A stretch of DNA of 9,098 nucleotides from Natronohydrobacter sp. (GTDB lineage: Bacteria; Pseudomonadota; Alphaproteobacteria; Rhodobacterales; Rhodobacteraceae). Where the stretch lies: positions 1-9,098 of the forward strand of contig SKGU01000241.1 of the NCBI GenBank assembly GCA_007117255.1, written 5' to 3'. The notes beneath the pieces were generated by a model, which was not told the DNA's origin, ran no database searches, and was given only the letters and a program-made list of their open reading frames with translations. Shown one piece after another: positions 1 through 5,540 of the stretch (positions are counted from its first letter, which is position 1; every line of letters starts with the position of its first letter). Both the position numbers and the translations under genes were made by a program.

Positions 1-87
1 ATTCTGGGCCACCGCGCGCATGCGCTTTATGATGGCTCATGGGCCGAATGGGGTCAGTTTCCGGATCTGAAGGTTGAAACCGGATGA
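1..87 (+). CDS. sseA: 3-mercaptopyruvate/thiosulfate sulfurtransferase, C-terminal end (partial)
   Basis: Frame 1 is open from the window edge to a TGA at 85-87 and encodes 28 residues. They contain the segment YDGSWAEWG, which I recognise as the conserved end of the second rhodanese domain in SseA-type sulfurtransferases. These enzymes move sulfur from 3-mercaptopyruvate or thiosulfate to an acceptor through an active-site cysteine loop. That loop lies upstream of the window, so catalytic competence cannot be judged. The stop codon overlaps the start of the next gene (ATGA at 84-87), which implies one transcript and translational coupling. The short length limits certainty. The YDGSW..WG signature and the following aminotransferase both favour SseA over a generic rhodanese. 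Confidence 0.72.
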   Translation: MLGHRAHALYDGSWAEWGQFPDLKVETG

Positions 88-644
88 CCCTGCGGCGCGC
101 GGGCGAAACCGTCGACTACAGAGTGACATTTCTGGAAATGAACGCACGGCCCGTCTATGGCTGGCCACCCACGCCAAACGGCATGACCGGAGCATTGCTG
201 AAAGCCGAGAAACCGCCTGTGTGGTATTTTCGCGCGCTTTATGATGCGGTCGGACGTGATTATGCATGGACCGATCTGCATGCGTCCGAGGATGCAGAAA
301 TCGCAGACTGGCTCGCAAGCCCTGATGTGGCGCTGTATTCGCTGATGGATCACGGCTGGCCACAGGGGTTTTTCCTGCTGGACTGGCGCGCGGGCGCGAT
401 CTGCGAGCTGGCCTATTTCGGGCTGGTGCCCGAAGCGACCGGGCGCGGTTTCGGGCGTTGGATGCTGCGCACGGCCATTCTGACGGCCTGGGCGCGCGGT
501 GGCGTGGACAAACTGGCCGTCAACACTTGCACGCTGGATCACCCGCGTGCGCTGATCCAGTATCAGGCCAATGGCTTTACCCCAGTCCGGCAAGAAGACC
601 GCACCCGCGTGCTGACACGCGACTGGTCGCCGGCAAAAAACTGA
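84..644 (+). CDS. GNAT family N-acetyltransferase
   Basis: This is a 186-residue, single-domain protein of the Gcn5-related acetyltransferase fold, which transfers acetyl from acetyl-CoA to an amine; the substrate is unknown. The acetyl-CoA signature (motif A) is visible at about residues 111-128: a strand reading YFGLVPEATG followed by the pyrophosphate loop ATGRGFG and a helix. Motif B follows at about 144-165, with NTC.LDHPRAL..Y...GF typical of the GNAT C-terminal strand and helix. The length is normal for the family and no signal peptide or membrane segment is seen. The ATG at 84 overlaps the upstream sulfurtransferase stop by 4 bases, and the stop is 12 bases before the aminotransferase ATG, so the three genes form an operon. 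The first 20 residues are less typical, but no better start is seen. Confidence 0.85.
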   Translation: MTLRRAGETVDYRVTFLEMNARPVYGWPPTPNGMTGALLKAEKPPVWYFRALYDAVGRDYAWTDLHASEDAEIADWLASPDVALYSLMDHGWPQGFFLLDWRAGAICELAYFGLVPEATGRGFGRWMLRTAILTAWARGGVDKLAVNTCTLDHPRALIQYQANGFTPVRQEDRTRVLTRDWSPAKN

Positions 645-656
645 AAGCACACGCCG

Positions 657-1838
657 ATGTTCGAGACCCTGTTGCCGCCCAAACAAGACGCCATCATTGC
701 GCTGATGCAGGCTTTCGCAGCTGACACACGCACAGACAAGATTGATCTTGGTGTTGGCGTCTACCGTGACGAAGACGGGTGCACCCCGGTAATGCGGGCT
801 GTCAAATCGGCCGAAGCGCGCATCGTCGCAGAGCAGGACAGCAAAAGCTATTTGTCATTGGCAGGCGATGCGGCCTTTCTGACGGCTATGGAACGGCTTC
901 TTCTGGGTGGTGCGGTACCCTCTTCCCGTGTGGCGGCTGTCGGCACTCCCGGCGGCACATCCGCTGTGCGCCAGATCTGCGAATTGGTGCGCACTACCCG
1001 ACCCGACGCCGTGGTCTGGGTCAGCGCGCAGACATGGCCCAACCACCTGCCACTGATCGCCGCTGCCGGGCTTGCGTCGCGCCCTTATCGCTATCTGGAC
1101 GCAGGCGGCGGGGGCCTCGATCACATCGGAATGTTTGCCGATCTGGAACAGGTCAACGCGGGAGATATTGTCCTGATCCATGGGTGCTGTCACAATCCGA
1201 CAGGCGTGGACCTTGGCCTGCAGGACTGGGCGGAACTGGCGGCACTTCTGTCGCGGCGGGGTGCTGTGCCCTTTGTGGATATGGCCTATCAAGGTTTCGG
1301 CGAAGGGTTGGAAGATGACGCAGCGGGCCTGCGCCATCTGGCCGCGCGCCTGCCCGAAGTGCTGGTCGCTGCAAGTTGTTCGAAGAATTTCGGCCTCTAC
1401 CGCGAACGTGTGGGCATTGCGATGACGATTGTGCCAGAACCGCAGCGCACCACGCTGGCGGCTGCGCTGGCAAGCCTGAACCGGCAGGCTTTTGCCTTCC
1501 CACCCGATCACGGTGGGCGCGTGGTCAGCACGATTCTGGGTGATGATGCCCTGCGTCATGACTGGCAGGGCGAACTAGATGCCATGCGCAACCGCGTGCA
1601 GGAAAACCGGCGTGCCCTTGCAACGGCCTTGCGAAATGCCACCGGATCTGACCGCTTCGCAGCCCTTGGTGTGCAGAACGGCATGTTCTCGATGCTGCCC
1701 CTGACCCCTGATCAGGTTGCCAGCCTGCGCAAGGATCATGGCGTCTATGTTCTGGATGACGGCCGCGCAAATATGGCCGGGCTGTCAGCCCGCAACATTG
1801 AACGCTGCGCCCATGCCATCGCACAGGTTGCACGCTGA
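657..1838 (+). CDS. tyrB: Aspartate/aromatic amino acid aminotransferase (class I, PLP-dependent)
   Basis: A 393-residue fold-type I aminotransferase of the Iα subgroup (AspC/TyrB), which interconverts amino acids and 2-oxoacids with 2-oxoglutarate. The active-site residues are all present. The PLP lysine is Lys243 in SCSKNFGLYRERVG. Asn180 (HNPTG), Asp208 and Tyr211 (FVDMAYQGFG) hold the cofactor, and Trp127 stacks on the ring. Arg251 binds PLP phosphate, Arg370 (DDGRANMAGL) binds the substrate α-carboxylate, and Arg276 before FPPDHGG matches the side-chain-carboxylate arginine of AspC. Length is normal. The choice between AspC and TyrB labels cannot be made reliably from sequence, so the symbol is tentative. 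It is the last gene of the sulfurtransferase-GNAT-aminotransferase operon, 12 bases after the previous stop, with only a weak ribosome site (GAAAG). Members of this family can transaminate cysteine to 3-mercaptopyruvate, which would feed the upstream sulfurtransferase; that link is inference. Confidence 0.93.
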   Translation: MFETLLPPKQDAIIALMQAFAADTRTDKIDLGVGVYRDEDGCTPVMRAVKSAEARIVAEQDSKSYLSLAGDAAFLTAMERLLLGGAVPSSRVAAVGTPGGTSAVRQICELVRTTRPDAVVWVSAQTWPNHLPLIAAAGLASRPYRYLDAGGGGLDHIGMFADLEQVNAGDIVLIHGCCHNPTGVDLGLQDWAELAALLSRRGAVPFVDMAYQGFGEGLEDDAAGLRHLAARLPEVLVAASCSKNFGLYRERVGIAMTIVPEPQRTTLAAALASLNRQAFAFPPDHGGRVVSTILGDDALRHDWQGELDAMRNRVQENRRALATALRNATGSDRFAALGVQNGMFSMLPLTPDQVASLRKDHGVYVLDDGRANMAGLSARNIERCAHAIAQVAR

Positions 1839-1905
1839 TCAGAGGGTTTTGCCCGACATGACTTGAAGCGCGGCGTTGCGGCATGATCTGCGCGTAAGGT
1901 GTAAG

Positions 1906-1937
1906 CCCACGGTGCAACATGACGCTTGCACCGTGGG
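1906..1937. terminator. Inverted repeat between convergent operons, probable bidirectional terminator
   Basis: The arms CCCACGGTGCAA (1906-1917) and TTGCACCGTGGG (1926-1937) are perfect reverse complements, giving a 12-bp stem with an 8-nt loop. It lies in the 147-base gap (1839-1985) between the aminotransferase stop and the stop of phnE2, where transcripts from both sides converge. No T-run follows the stem on either strand, so it is not a textbook intrinsic terminator. It may act with Rho or as a 3'-end stabiliser. Nothing else is evident in the gap. Confidence 0.5.
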
Positions 1938-1985
1938 GATTGACGGCAGCTTCCGGTGGGTTTGCCCTGGACCAGCCGAATGCAA

Positions 1986-2798
1986 TCATATGATGGCATG
2001 GCGCACTTTGGCCGAGATCCATTCACTGACGACGACTGTGCCAAGTATCACCAGAATGATCAGCGTCACTTGTGGCCAGGCCAGCATGTTCAGGCTGGAA
2101 TTCAACTGCGCGCCAATGCCGCCAGCCCCAACAAGCCCAAGAATGGCACTTTCGCGGATATTGATATCCCAGCGGAACACGCTGATGCCGTAAAAACTGG
2201 GCAAGACTTGCGGCACGATCCCATAGGTCAGAATCTGCCCCTGCGACGCGCCCGTGGCGGTGATGGCTTCGACCTGGCTGATATCGGTTTCCTCGATCGC
2301 TTCGTAGAGCAGCTTGCCGATGAACCCAATCGAGCGCAGCGCAATCGCCAGTATACCCGCCAGAATGCCCGGCCCCAGAATCGATACCAGCAAAAGCGCC
2401 CAGATCAGCGAATTGATCGAGCGCGTGGCGACGATGACAAACAGCGCGACCGGGCGCAGGATCAATCGCGACGGGGTCGTATTGCTTGCTGCAAGAAACG
2501 CCAGCGGCACAGCCATCATGATGCCCAGGAGCGTGCCCAGCGTGGCAATGTTGATCGTGTCCCACAGCGGTGCCCAGAGCCGTTCCATATAGGACCAGCG
2601 CGGCGGAAAAGCGCGGCTGCCGATATCTGCGGCAGCGGTCGGCGCATCCCAGACAAAGGCCCAGATCGTGCGCTGGGTCATCCGCTCCCAGCACCACACG
2701 AACAGAGCAACACAGGCCAACCATCCTGCCCATAGCAACAGGCGTTTGCGCGGCGTCCGATGCGCCCAGACGGGGGTTTCAGCAGATACCACGCTCAT
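1986..2798 (-). CDS. phnE: Phosphonate-type ABC transporter permease, second PhnE subunit
   Basis: A 270-residue inner-membrane permease of the PhnE family, paired with the other PhnE to form the channel of the importer. After a basic N-terminus, hydrophobic spans are seen at about residues 19-37, 83-104, 115-135, 136-154 and 243-258. The cytoplasmic EAA loop that docks on the ATPase is EAITATGAS at 177-185, followed by the conserved block RESAILGLVGAGGIGAQL at about 215-232. The ATG at 2798 is chosen because it forms an ATGA overlap with the previous phnE stop (2795-2798). An in-frame GTG at 2807 would add only three residues. It is the last gene of the operon and ends on a TGA at 1986-1988, facing the aminotransferase. 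It is clearly homologous to the neighbouring phnE but well diverged, so it is not a recent duplicate. Confidence 0.93.
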   Translation of the reverse strand: MSVVSAETPVWAHRTPRKRLLLWAGWLACVALFVWCWERMTQRTIWAFVWDAPTAAADIGSRAFPPRWSYMERLWAPLWDTINIATLGTLLGIMMAVPLAFLAASNTTPSRLILRPVALFVIVATRSINSLIWALLLVSILGPGILAGILAIALRSIGFIGKLLYEAIEETDISQVEAITATGASQGQILTYGIVPQVLPSFYGISVFRWDINIRESAILGLVGAGGIGAQLNSSLNMLAWPQVTLIILVILGTVVVSEWISAKVRHAII

Positions 2799-3598
2799 TT
2801 GACCCACTTTCGCAGATAGCCTGAAGAATACTCCGACGCCATCACGATGGCGATGATGATCAAGAGGATCGCTCCCGCGCTGGAATACTCATACCGCGAC
2901 AACGAAGTATTCAGCGCCGCGCCAATACCGCCAGCCCCCACGATCCCGATCACGGCGGATTCGCGGAAATTGATGTCCAGCCGGTAAAGTGAAAGGCCAA
3001 TCAGGCGCGGCATGACCTGCGGCTGGATCGCATAATTGATCAGTTGCAGCCAGCTTGCGCCCGTCGCGCGGATCGCTTCGGCCTGTGCTTCGTCGATATC
3101 TTCGATATCTTCGGCCAGCAGCTTGCCGATAAAGCCGATCGTTGCAAAAGTCAGTGTCAGGAAGCCCGCAAAAGCCCCGAAACCAAACAGCGCGACGAAG
3201 AAGATCGCCACGATGATTTCTTGCAACGCGCGGCTGGTCGCGATGATGCTGCGGCAGATGTAGTAAACCCAAACGGGCGCAACATTGCGCGCCGCCCCCA
3301 CACCGATTGGCACGGAAATCAGCACTCCCACAACCGTCGAGGTGAAGGTCATGGTCAGGCTTTCCATCAACCCGTTGGAAATATCGCGCCAGCGGGTAGT
3401 GAAATCAGGTTGTAGAAAGCCTGCAACAAAGCGCTGTCCACGCTCCATTCCGGCGACAACACGGGTCCAGTTCACCTCGATCGTGCCAATGGCCAGCACA
3501 AGATAGATGAGCGCCCCCACAGCCAGCGCAACGCGCAGCCCACGCGACTGAATCATCTGCGGCGGTTTTCGCCATGTTGTGGGATAGGCTGTGCTCAT
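2795..3598 (-). CDS. phnE: Phosphonate-type ABC transporter permease, first PhnE subunit
   Basis: A 267-residue permease of the PhnE family. Hydrophobic segments lie at about residues 23-40, 81-103, 109-122, 127-147, 148-160 and 241-255. The EAA loop is EAIRATGAS (174-182), with INYAIQPQVMP downstream, and the family-typical stretch RESAVIGIVGAGGIGAAL follows at about 212-229. An acidic run, EDIEDIDEAQ (163-172), precedes the EAA loop. It most likely forms a heterodimer with the second PhnE, giving one channel per transporter. Its ATG overlaps the phnC stop by 4 bases (3595-3598) and its own stop overlaps the next phnE start by 4 bases, so translation of phnC-phnE-phnE should be coupled and subunit amounts matched. 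I am sure of the family; substrate specificity is set by the binding protein. Confidence 0.94.
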   Translation of the reverse strand: MSTAYPTTWRKPPQMIQSRGLRVALAVGALIYLVLAIGTIEVNWTRVVAGMERGQRFVAGFLQPDFTTRWRDISNGLMESLTMTFTSTVVGVLISVPIGVGAARNVAPVWVYYICRSIIATSRALQEIIVAIFFVALFGFGAFAGFLTLTFATIGFIGKLLAEDIEDIDEAQAEAIRATGASWLQLINYAIQPQVMPRLIGLSLYRLDINFRESAVIGIVGAGGIGAALNTSLSRYEYSSAGAILLIIIAIVMASEYSSGYLRKWVK

Positions 3599-4422
3599 AG
3601 CGCTCTCAGCATCTTTTCGGCTTGCGCTTTTTCCTCAGCTTCGGCTTCGGCATCTTCGGCGGCACCGTTGCGCATAGCGGTCCAGTCTTCCTCGCCATAG
3701 ATCTGCGTCAGCACCGTTTCGGTCAGTCCAGAGGGAGGACCATCGAACACCACACGTCCGGCCTGCAAACCAATGATACGATCCGTGAATTGCTGCGCCA
3801 GCACAACGTCATGAATATTGATGATCGCAGGAAGGCCACGCTCACGGCAGATTTCCATGATCAGGCGCATGATTTGCCGGCTGGTTTTCGGGTCAAGGCT
3901 GGCGGTAGGCTCATCTATCAGCAGCAGTTCAGGGTCCTGCGCGAGCGCCCTTGCAATCCCGACGCGCTGTCTTTGCCCGCCCGACAGCGCATCGGCGCGC
4001 TTGTCGGCGTGGCTCACCAGTCCCACCCGATCCAATAGTCGGAACGCATTGGCGATATCGCTTCCCGGATAGCGCCGCATGAAGCTGCGCCAGAAGCCGA
4101 CATAGCCCAGACGCCCGGACAACACGTTTTCCATGACGGTGAGCCGCTCTACCAGCGCGTATTCCTGAAAGATCATCCCGATCCGACGACGCGCACGGCG
4201 CAATTCCCCTGCGCGCAGCCCAGTGACATTCAGGTCATTCAAGTGAACAGTGCCAGATGTCGGTTCGACCAGTCTGTTTATGCAGCGGATCAGCGTCGAT
4301 TTCCCCGCCCCCGAAGGCCCGATCAAACCGACGACCTGGCCTTTGGGGACTTCAAATGACACTTCGCTCAGCGCCTTGTCGCCGGTCTTGTAGGTCTTTG
4401 TCAGACCTTCGATTCTCAGCAT
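3595..4422 (-). CDS. phnC: Phosphonate-type ABC transporter ATP-binding protein
   Basis: A 275-residue cytoplasmic ATPase that powers uptake through the two PhnE subunits. The full set of ABC motifs is present: Walker A GPSGAGKST (35-43), Q-loop Gln86 in GMIFQEYALVERLTVMENVL (the Q.ynLvprltv.eNvl block is typical of PhnC), signature LSGGQ (146-150), Walker B LLLIDEP with Glu171, D-loop SLDP, and switch His204. After about residue 250 there is a strongly acidic, alanine-rich tail (AAEDAEAEAEEKAQAEKML) that looks helical and is outside the catalytic core. The start is supported by a good ribosome site, AAGGGGA, a few bases before the ATG. It lies 78 bases after phnD, with a strong hairpin in the gap, and overlaps the first phnE by 4 bases. 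Confidence 0.95.
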   Translation of the reverse strand: MLRIEGLTKTYKTGDKALSEVSFEVPKGQVVGLIGPSGAGKSTLIRCINRLVEPTSGTVHLNDLNVTGLRAGELRRARRRIGMIFQEYALVERLTVMENVLSGRLGYVGFWRSFMRRYPGSDIANAFRLLDRVGLVSHADKRADALSGGQRQRVGIARALAQDPELLLIDEPTASLDPKTSRQIMRLIMEICRERGLPAIINIHDVVLAQQFTDRIIGLQAGRVVFDGPPSGLTETVLTQIYGEEDWTAMRNGAAEDAEAEAEEKAQAEKMLRAL

Positions 4423-4433
4423 TGCTTCCCCTT

Positions 4434-4477
4434 CCGCGCAACTGCGCGGCAGGCAGAAGGTATATTCTGCCTGCCGC
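4434..4477 (-). promoter_or_regulatory. Intercistronic hairpins between phnD and phnC
   Basis: Two inverted repeats lie in the 78-base phnD-phnC gap. The first met on the transcript pairs 4465-4477 with 4446-4458: a perfect 13-bp stem (GCGGCAGGCAGAA and its complement) with a 6-nt loop. The second pairs 4443-4449 with 4434-4440 (CCGCGCA and its complement) and sits directly before the phnC ribosome site. They share bases 4446-4449, so both cannot form fully at once. A stem after a binding-protein gene commonly protects the upstream mRNA or partly stops transcription, giving more binding protein than ATPase and permease. No T-run follows, so complete termination is unlikely. Confidence 0.55.
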
Positions 4478-4500
4478 CAAAAGTTTCAGGTGATCAAAAA

Positions 4501-5448
4501 TCAGTTGCAGGTATAGGTCACGCCCATCGCTGCATCGATTTGACGGATAACCGACCAGTTTTCTTCAAAGGTGATCGGAATGAACTGGCTTTCGCCCTGT
4601 GCACCGAATTCACGTTCCAGCCCGGTCCCTTCCCATTCGAAGCTGAAAAAGGCTTCCTGAATCTTTTCCTGAAGATCAGGATGCAGATTGTAGACCGTGC
4701 CATAGCCCGAAGTCGGGAAAGTATCGGACTTGTAAATCGTCACCAGATCATCACGGCTGACGACACCGCGCGCTTCCATCCGGGTCAGAACGGAATTGGC
4801 GATGGCTGCAGCGTCATAGTCCTGATTGGCGACACCAAGGATAGAGTTATCATGCGCGCCAGAGAACGCAGGGGTGTAGTTTTCTTCAACGACCAGCCCA
4901 AATTCGGCTTCCAGCAAGGCCTGTGGGGCCTTGAAGCCAGAGTTCGAGGTTTCCGAGGTAAAGGCCAGTTGACGGCCATCAAGCTGCTCAAGCGTCTCGA
5001 TACCCGACCCTGGATAGGTGATGATTTCCATTTCATAGCCGAAAGAGCCATCCTCGGCCGCCATCATGGTGAACGGGCGGAACCCTGCGCAGGCCACGGC
5101 AATCGGATTGGAACCGGTGTTGATCGCTGCGATATGCAGACGGCCCGCGCGCATGGCTTCTAGCTGTGCCGCATTCGATTGTACCGGGAAGAACTGAACT
5201 GGCTTTCCCGTGACTTCGGACATGTGATCTAGGAATTCGGCCCAGACATCTTCATAAACGGCAGGGTCTTCGACCGGAGTATAGGCAAAAACCAGAACCG
5301 CAGGATCGATCCATTCGCTCGGATCAGTCGGAATATCGGCGATCAGGTCGCCATCCGCATCGGTGAACCGCGGGTCGAGCTGGAACGCGCTGGCAGGAAG
5401 TGCAAGTGCGACACCCAGTGCCACTGTCGAGAGAAGCCGTGCAGTCAT
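4501..5448 (-). CDS. phnD: Phosphate/phosphite/phosphonate ABC transporter substrate-binding protein
   Basis: A 315-residue periplasmic binding protein of the PhnD family. A Sec signal peptide is clear: MTARLL, a hydrophobic core, then ALPASA with cleavage expected after Ala21. The mature protein begins with the acidic loop DADGDLIAD (30-38), then the family body FAYTPVEDPAVY (54-65), FFPVQSNAAQ..AMR.GRLH (86-105) and AFTSETSNSGFK (162-173). The Ser/Thr-Ser-Gly helix start in the last block is the expected oxyanion-binding element. SGAHDNS (196-202), with His199 and Asp200, is another candidate ligand-site segment. Cys120 and Cys314 could form a disulfide. The ATG at 5448 is preferred over an in-frame ATG at 5544, because it directly starts the signal peptide and has the site AAAGGA at 5457-5462, 8 bases upstream. 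It is the first gene of the operon. Phosphonate, phosphite and phosphate binders cannot be separated by eye. Confidence 0.93.
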   Translation of the reverse strand: MTARLLSTVALGVALALPASAFQLDPRFTDADGDLIADIPTDPSEWIDPAVLVFAYTPVEDPAVYEDVWAEFLDHMSEVTGKPVQFFPVQSNAAQLEAMRAGRLHIAAINTGSNPIAVACAGFRPFTMMAAEDGSFGYEMEIITYPGSGIETLEQLDGRQLAFTSETSNSGFKAPQALLEAEFGLVVEENYTPAFSGAHDNSILGVANQDYDAAAIANSVLTRMEARGVVSRDDLVTIYKSDTFPTSGYGTVYNLHPDLQEKIQEAFFSFEWEGTGLEREFGAQGESQFIPITFEENWSVIRQIDAAMGVTYTCN

Positions 5449-5456
5449 TGTCGTAT

Positions 5457-5462
5457 TCCTTT
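5457..5462 (-). promoter_or_regulatory. Ribosome binding site that decides the phnD start
   Basis: On the minus strand the sequence AAAGGA ends 8 bases before the ATG at 5448. It is the best Shine-Dalgarno match near this gene, and it supports translation from the signal-peptide methionine rather than from the in-frame ATG at 5544. Confidence 0.75.
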
Positions 5463-5499
5463 CAGGTAACGAGTATGACCGCCGGGATAGGTAGCTTTG

Positions 5500-5539
5500 G
5501 TGACAGAAAGACGACAGTGTCGTAAAACTTTGGTAACAG
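5500..5539 (-). promoter_or_regulatory. Tandem Pho boxes upstream of phnD (predicted PhoB binding array)
   Basis: Read on the minus strand, four 7-base half-sites are spaced exactly 11 bases apart (7 plus a 4-base spacer): CTGTTAC (5539-5533), GTTTTAC (5528-5522), CTGTCGT (5517-5511) and CTGTCAC (5506-5500). The last two form a near-consensus 18-bp Pho box, CTGTCGT-CTTT-CTGTCAC, compared with the known direct repeat CTGTCAT. The first pair is a weaker second box. The array lies between the cobD stop (5541) and the phnD start (5448), where the Pho box would replace the -35 element. A -10 hexamer about 10 bases downstream is not convincing (TATCCC or TACCTA). PhoB activation of phn transport genes under phosphate limitation is well established in proteobacteria; its action here is inferred. 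Confidence 0.8.
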
Positions 5540-5540
5540 A

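Noticed and set aside
54..686. Long antisense open frame over the GNAT gene
   Set aside because: It is a product of high GC content opposite a well-supported gene; the translation has no recognisable domain and is rich in Arg, Gln and His.
855..1559. Long antisense open frame over the aminotransferase
   Set aside because: The sense frame holds all catalytic residues of a class I aminotransferase. The antisense product has no domain pattern or plausible ribosome site.
1985..1994. ATCATATGAT palindrome at the end of phnE2
   Set aside because: A 10-bp palindrome that overlaps the stop codon and is mostly codon-determined; it has no repeat elsewhere in the window.
1956..2735. Plus-strand open frame over the second phnE
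   Set aside because: The product is a low-complexity string rich in Arg, Gln and Asp, opposite a convincing permease with an intact EAA loop.
2799..2807. GTG start at 2807 for the second phnE
   Set aside because: It adds only three residues. The ATG at 2798 gives the ATGA overlap seen also between phnC and the first phnE.
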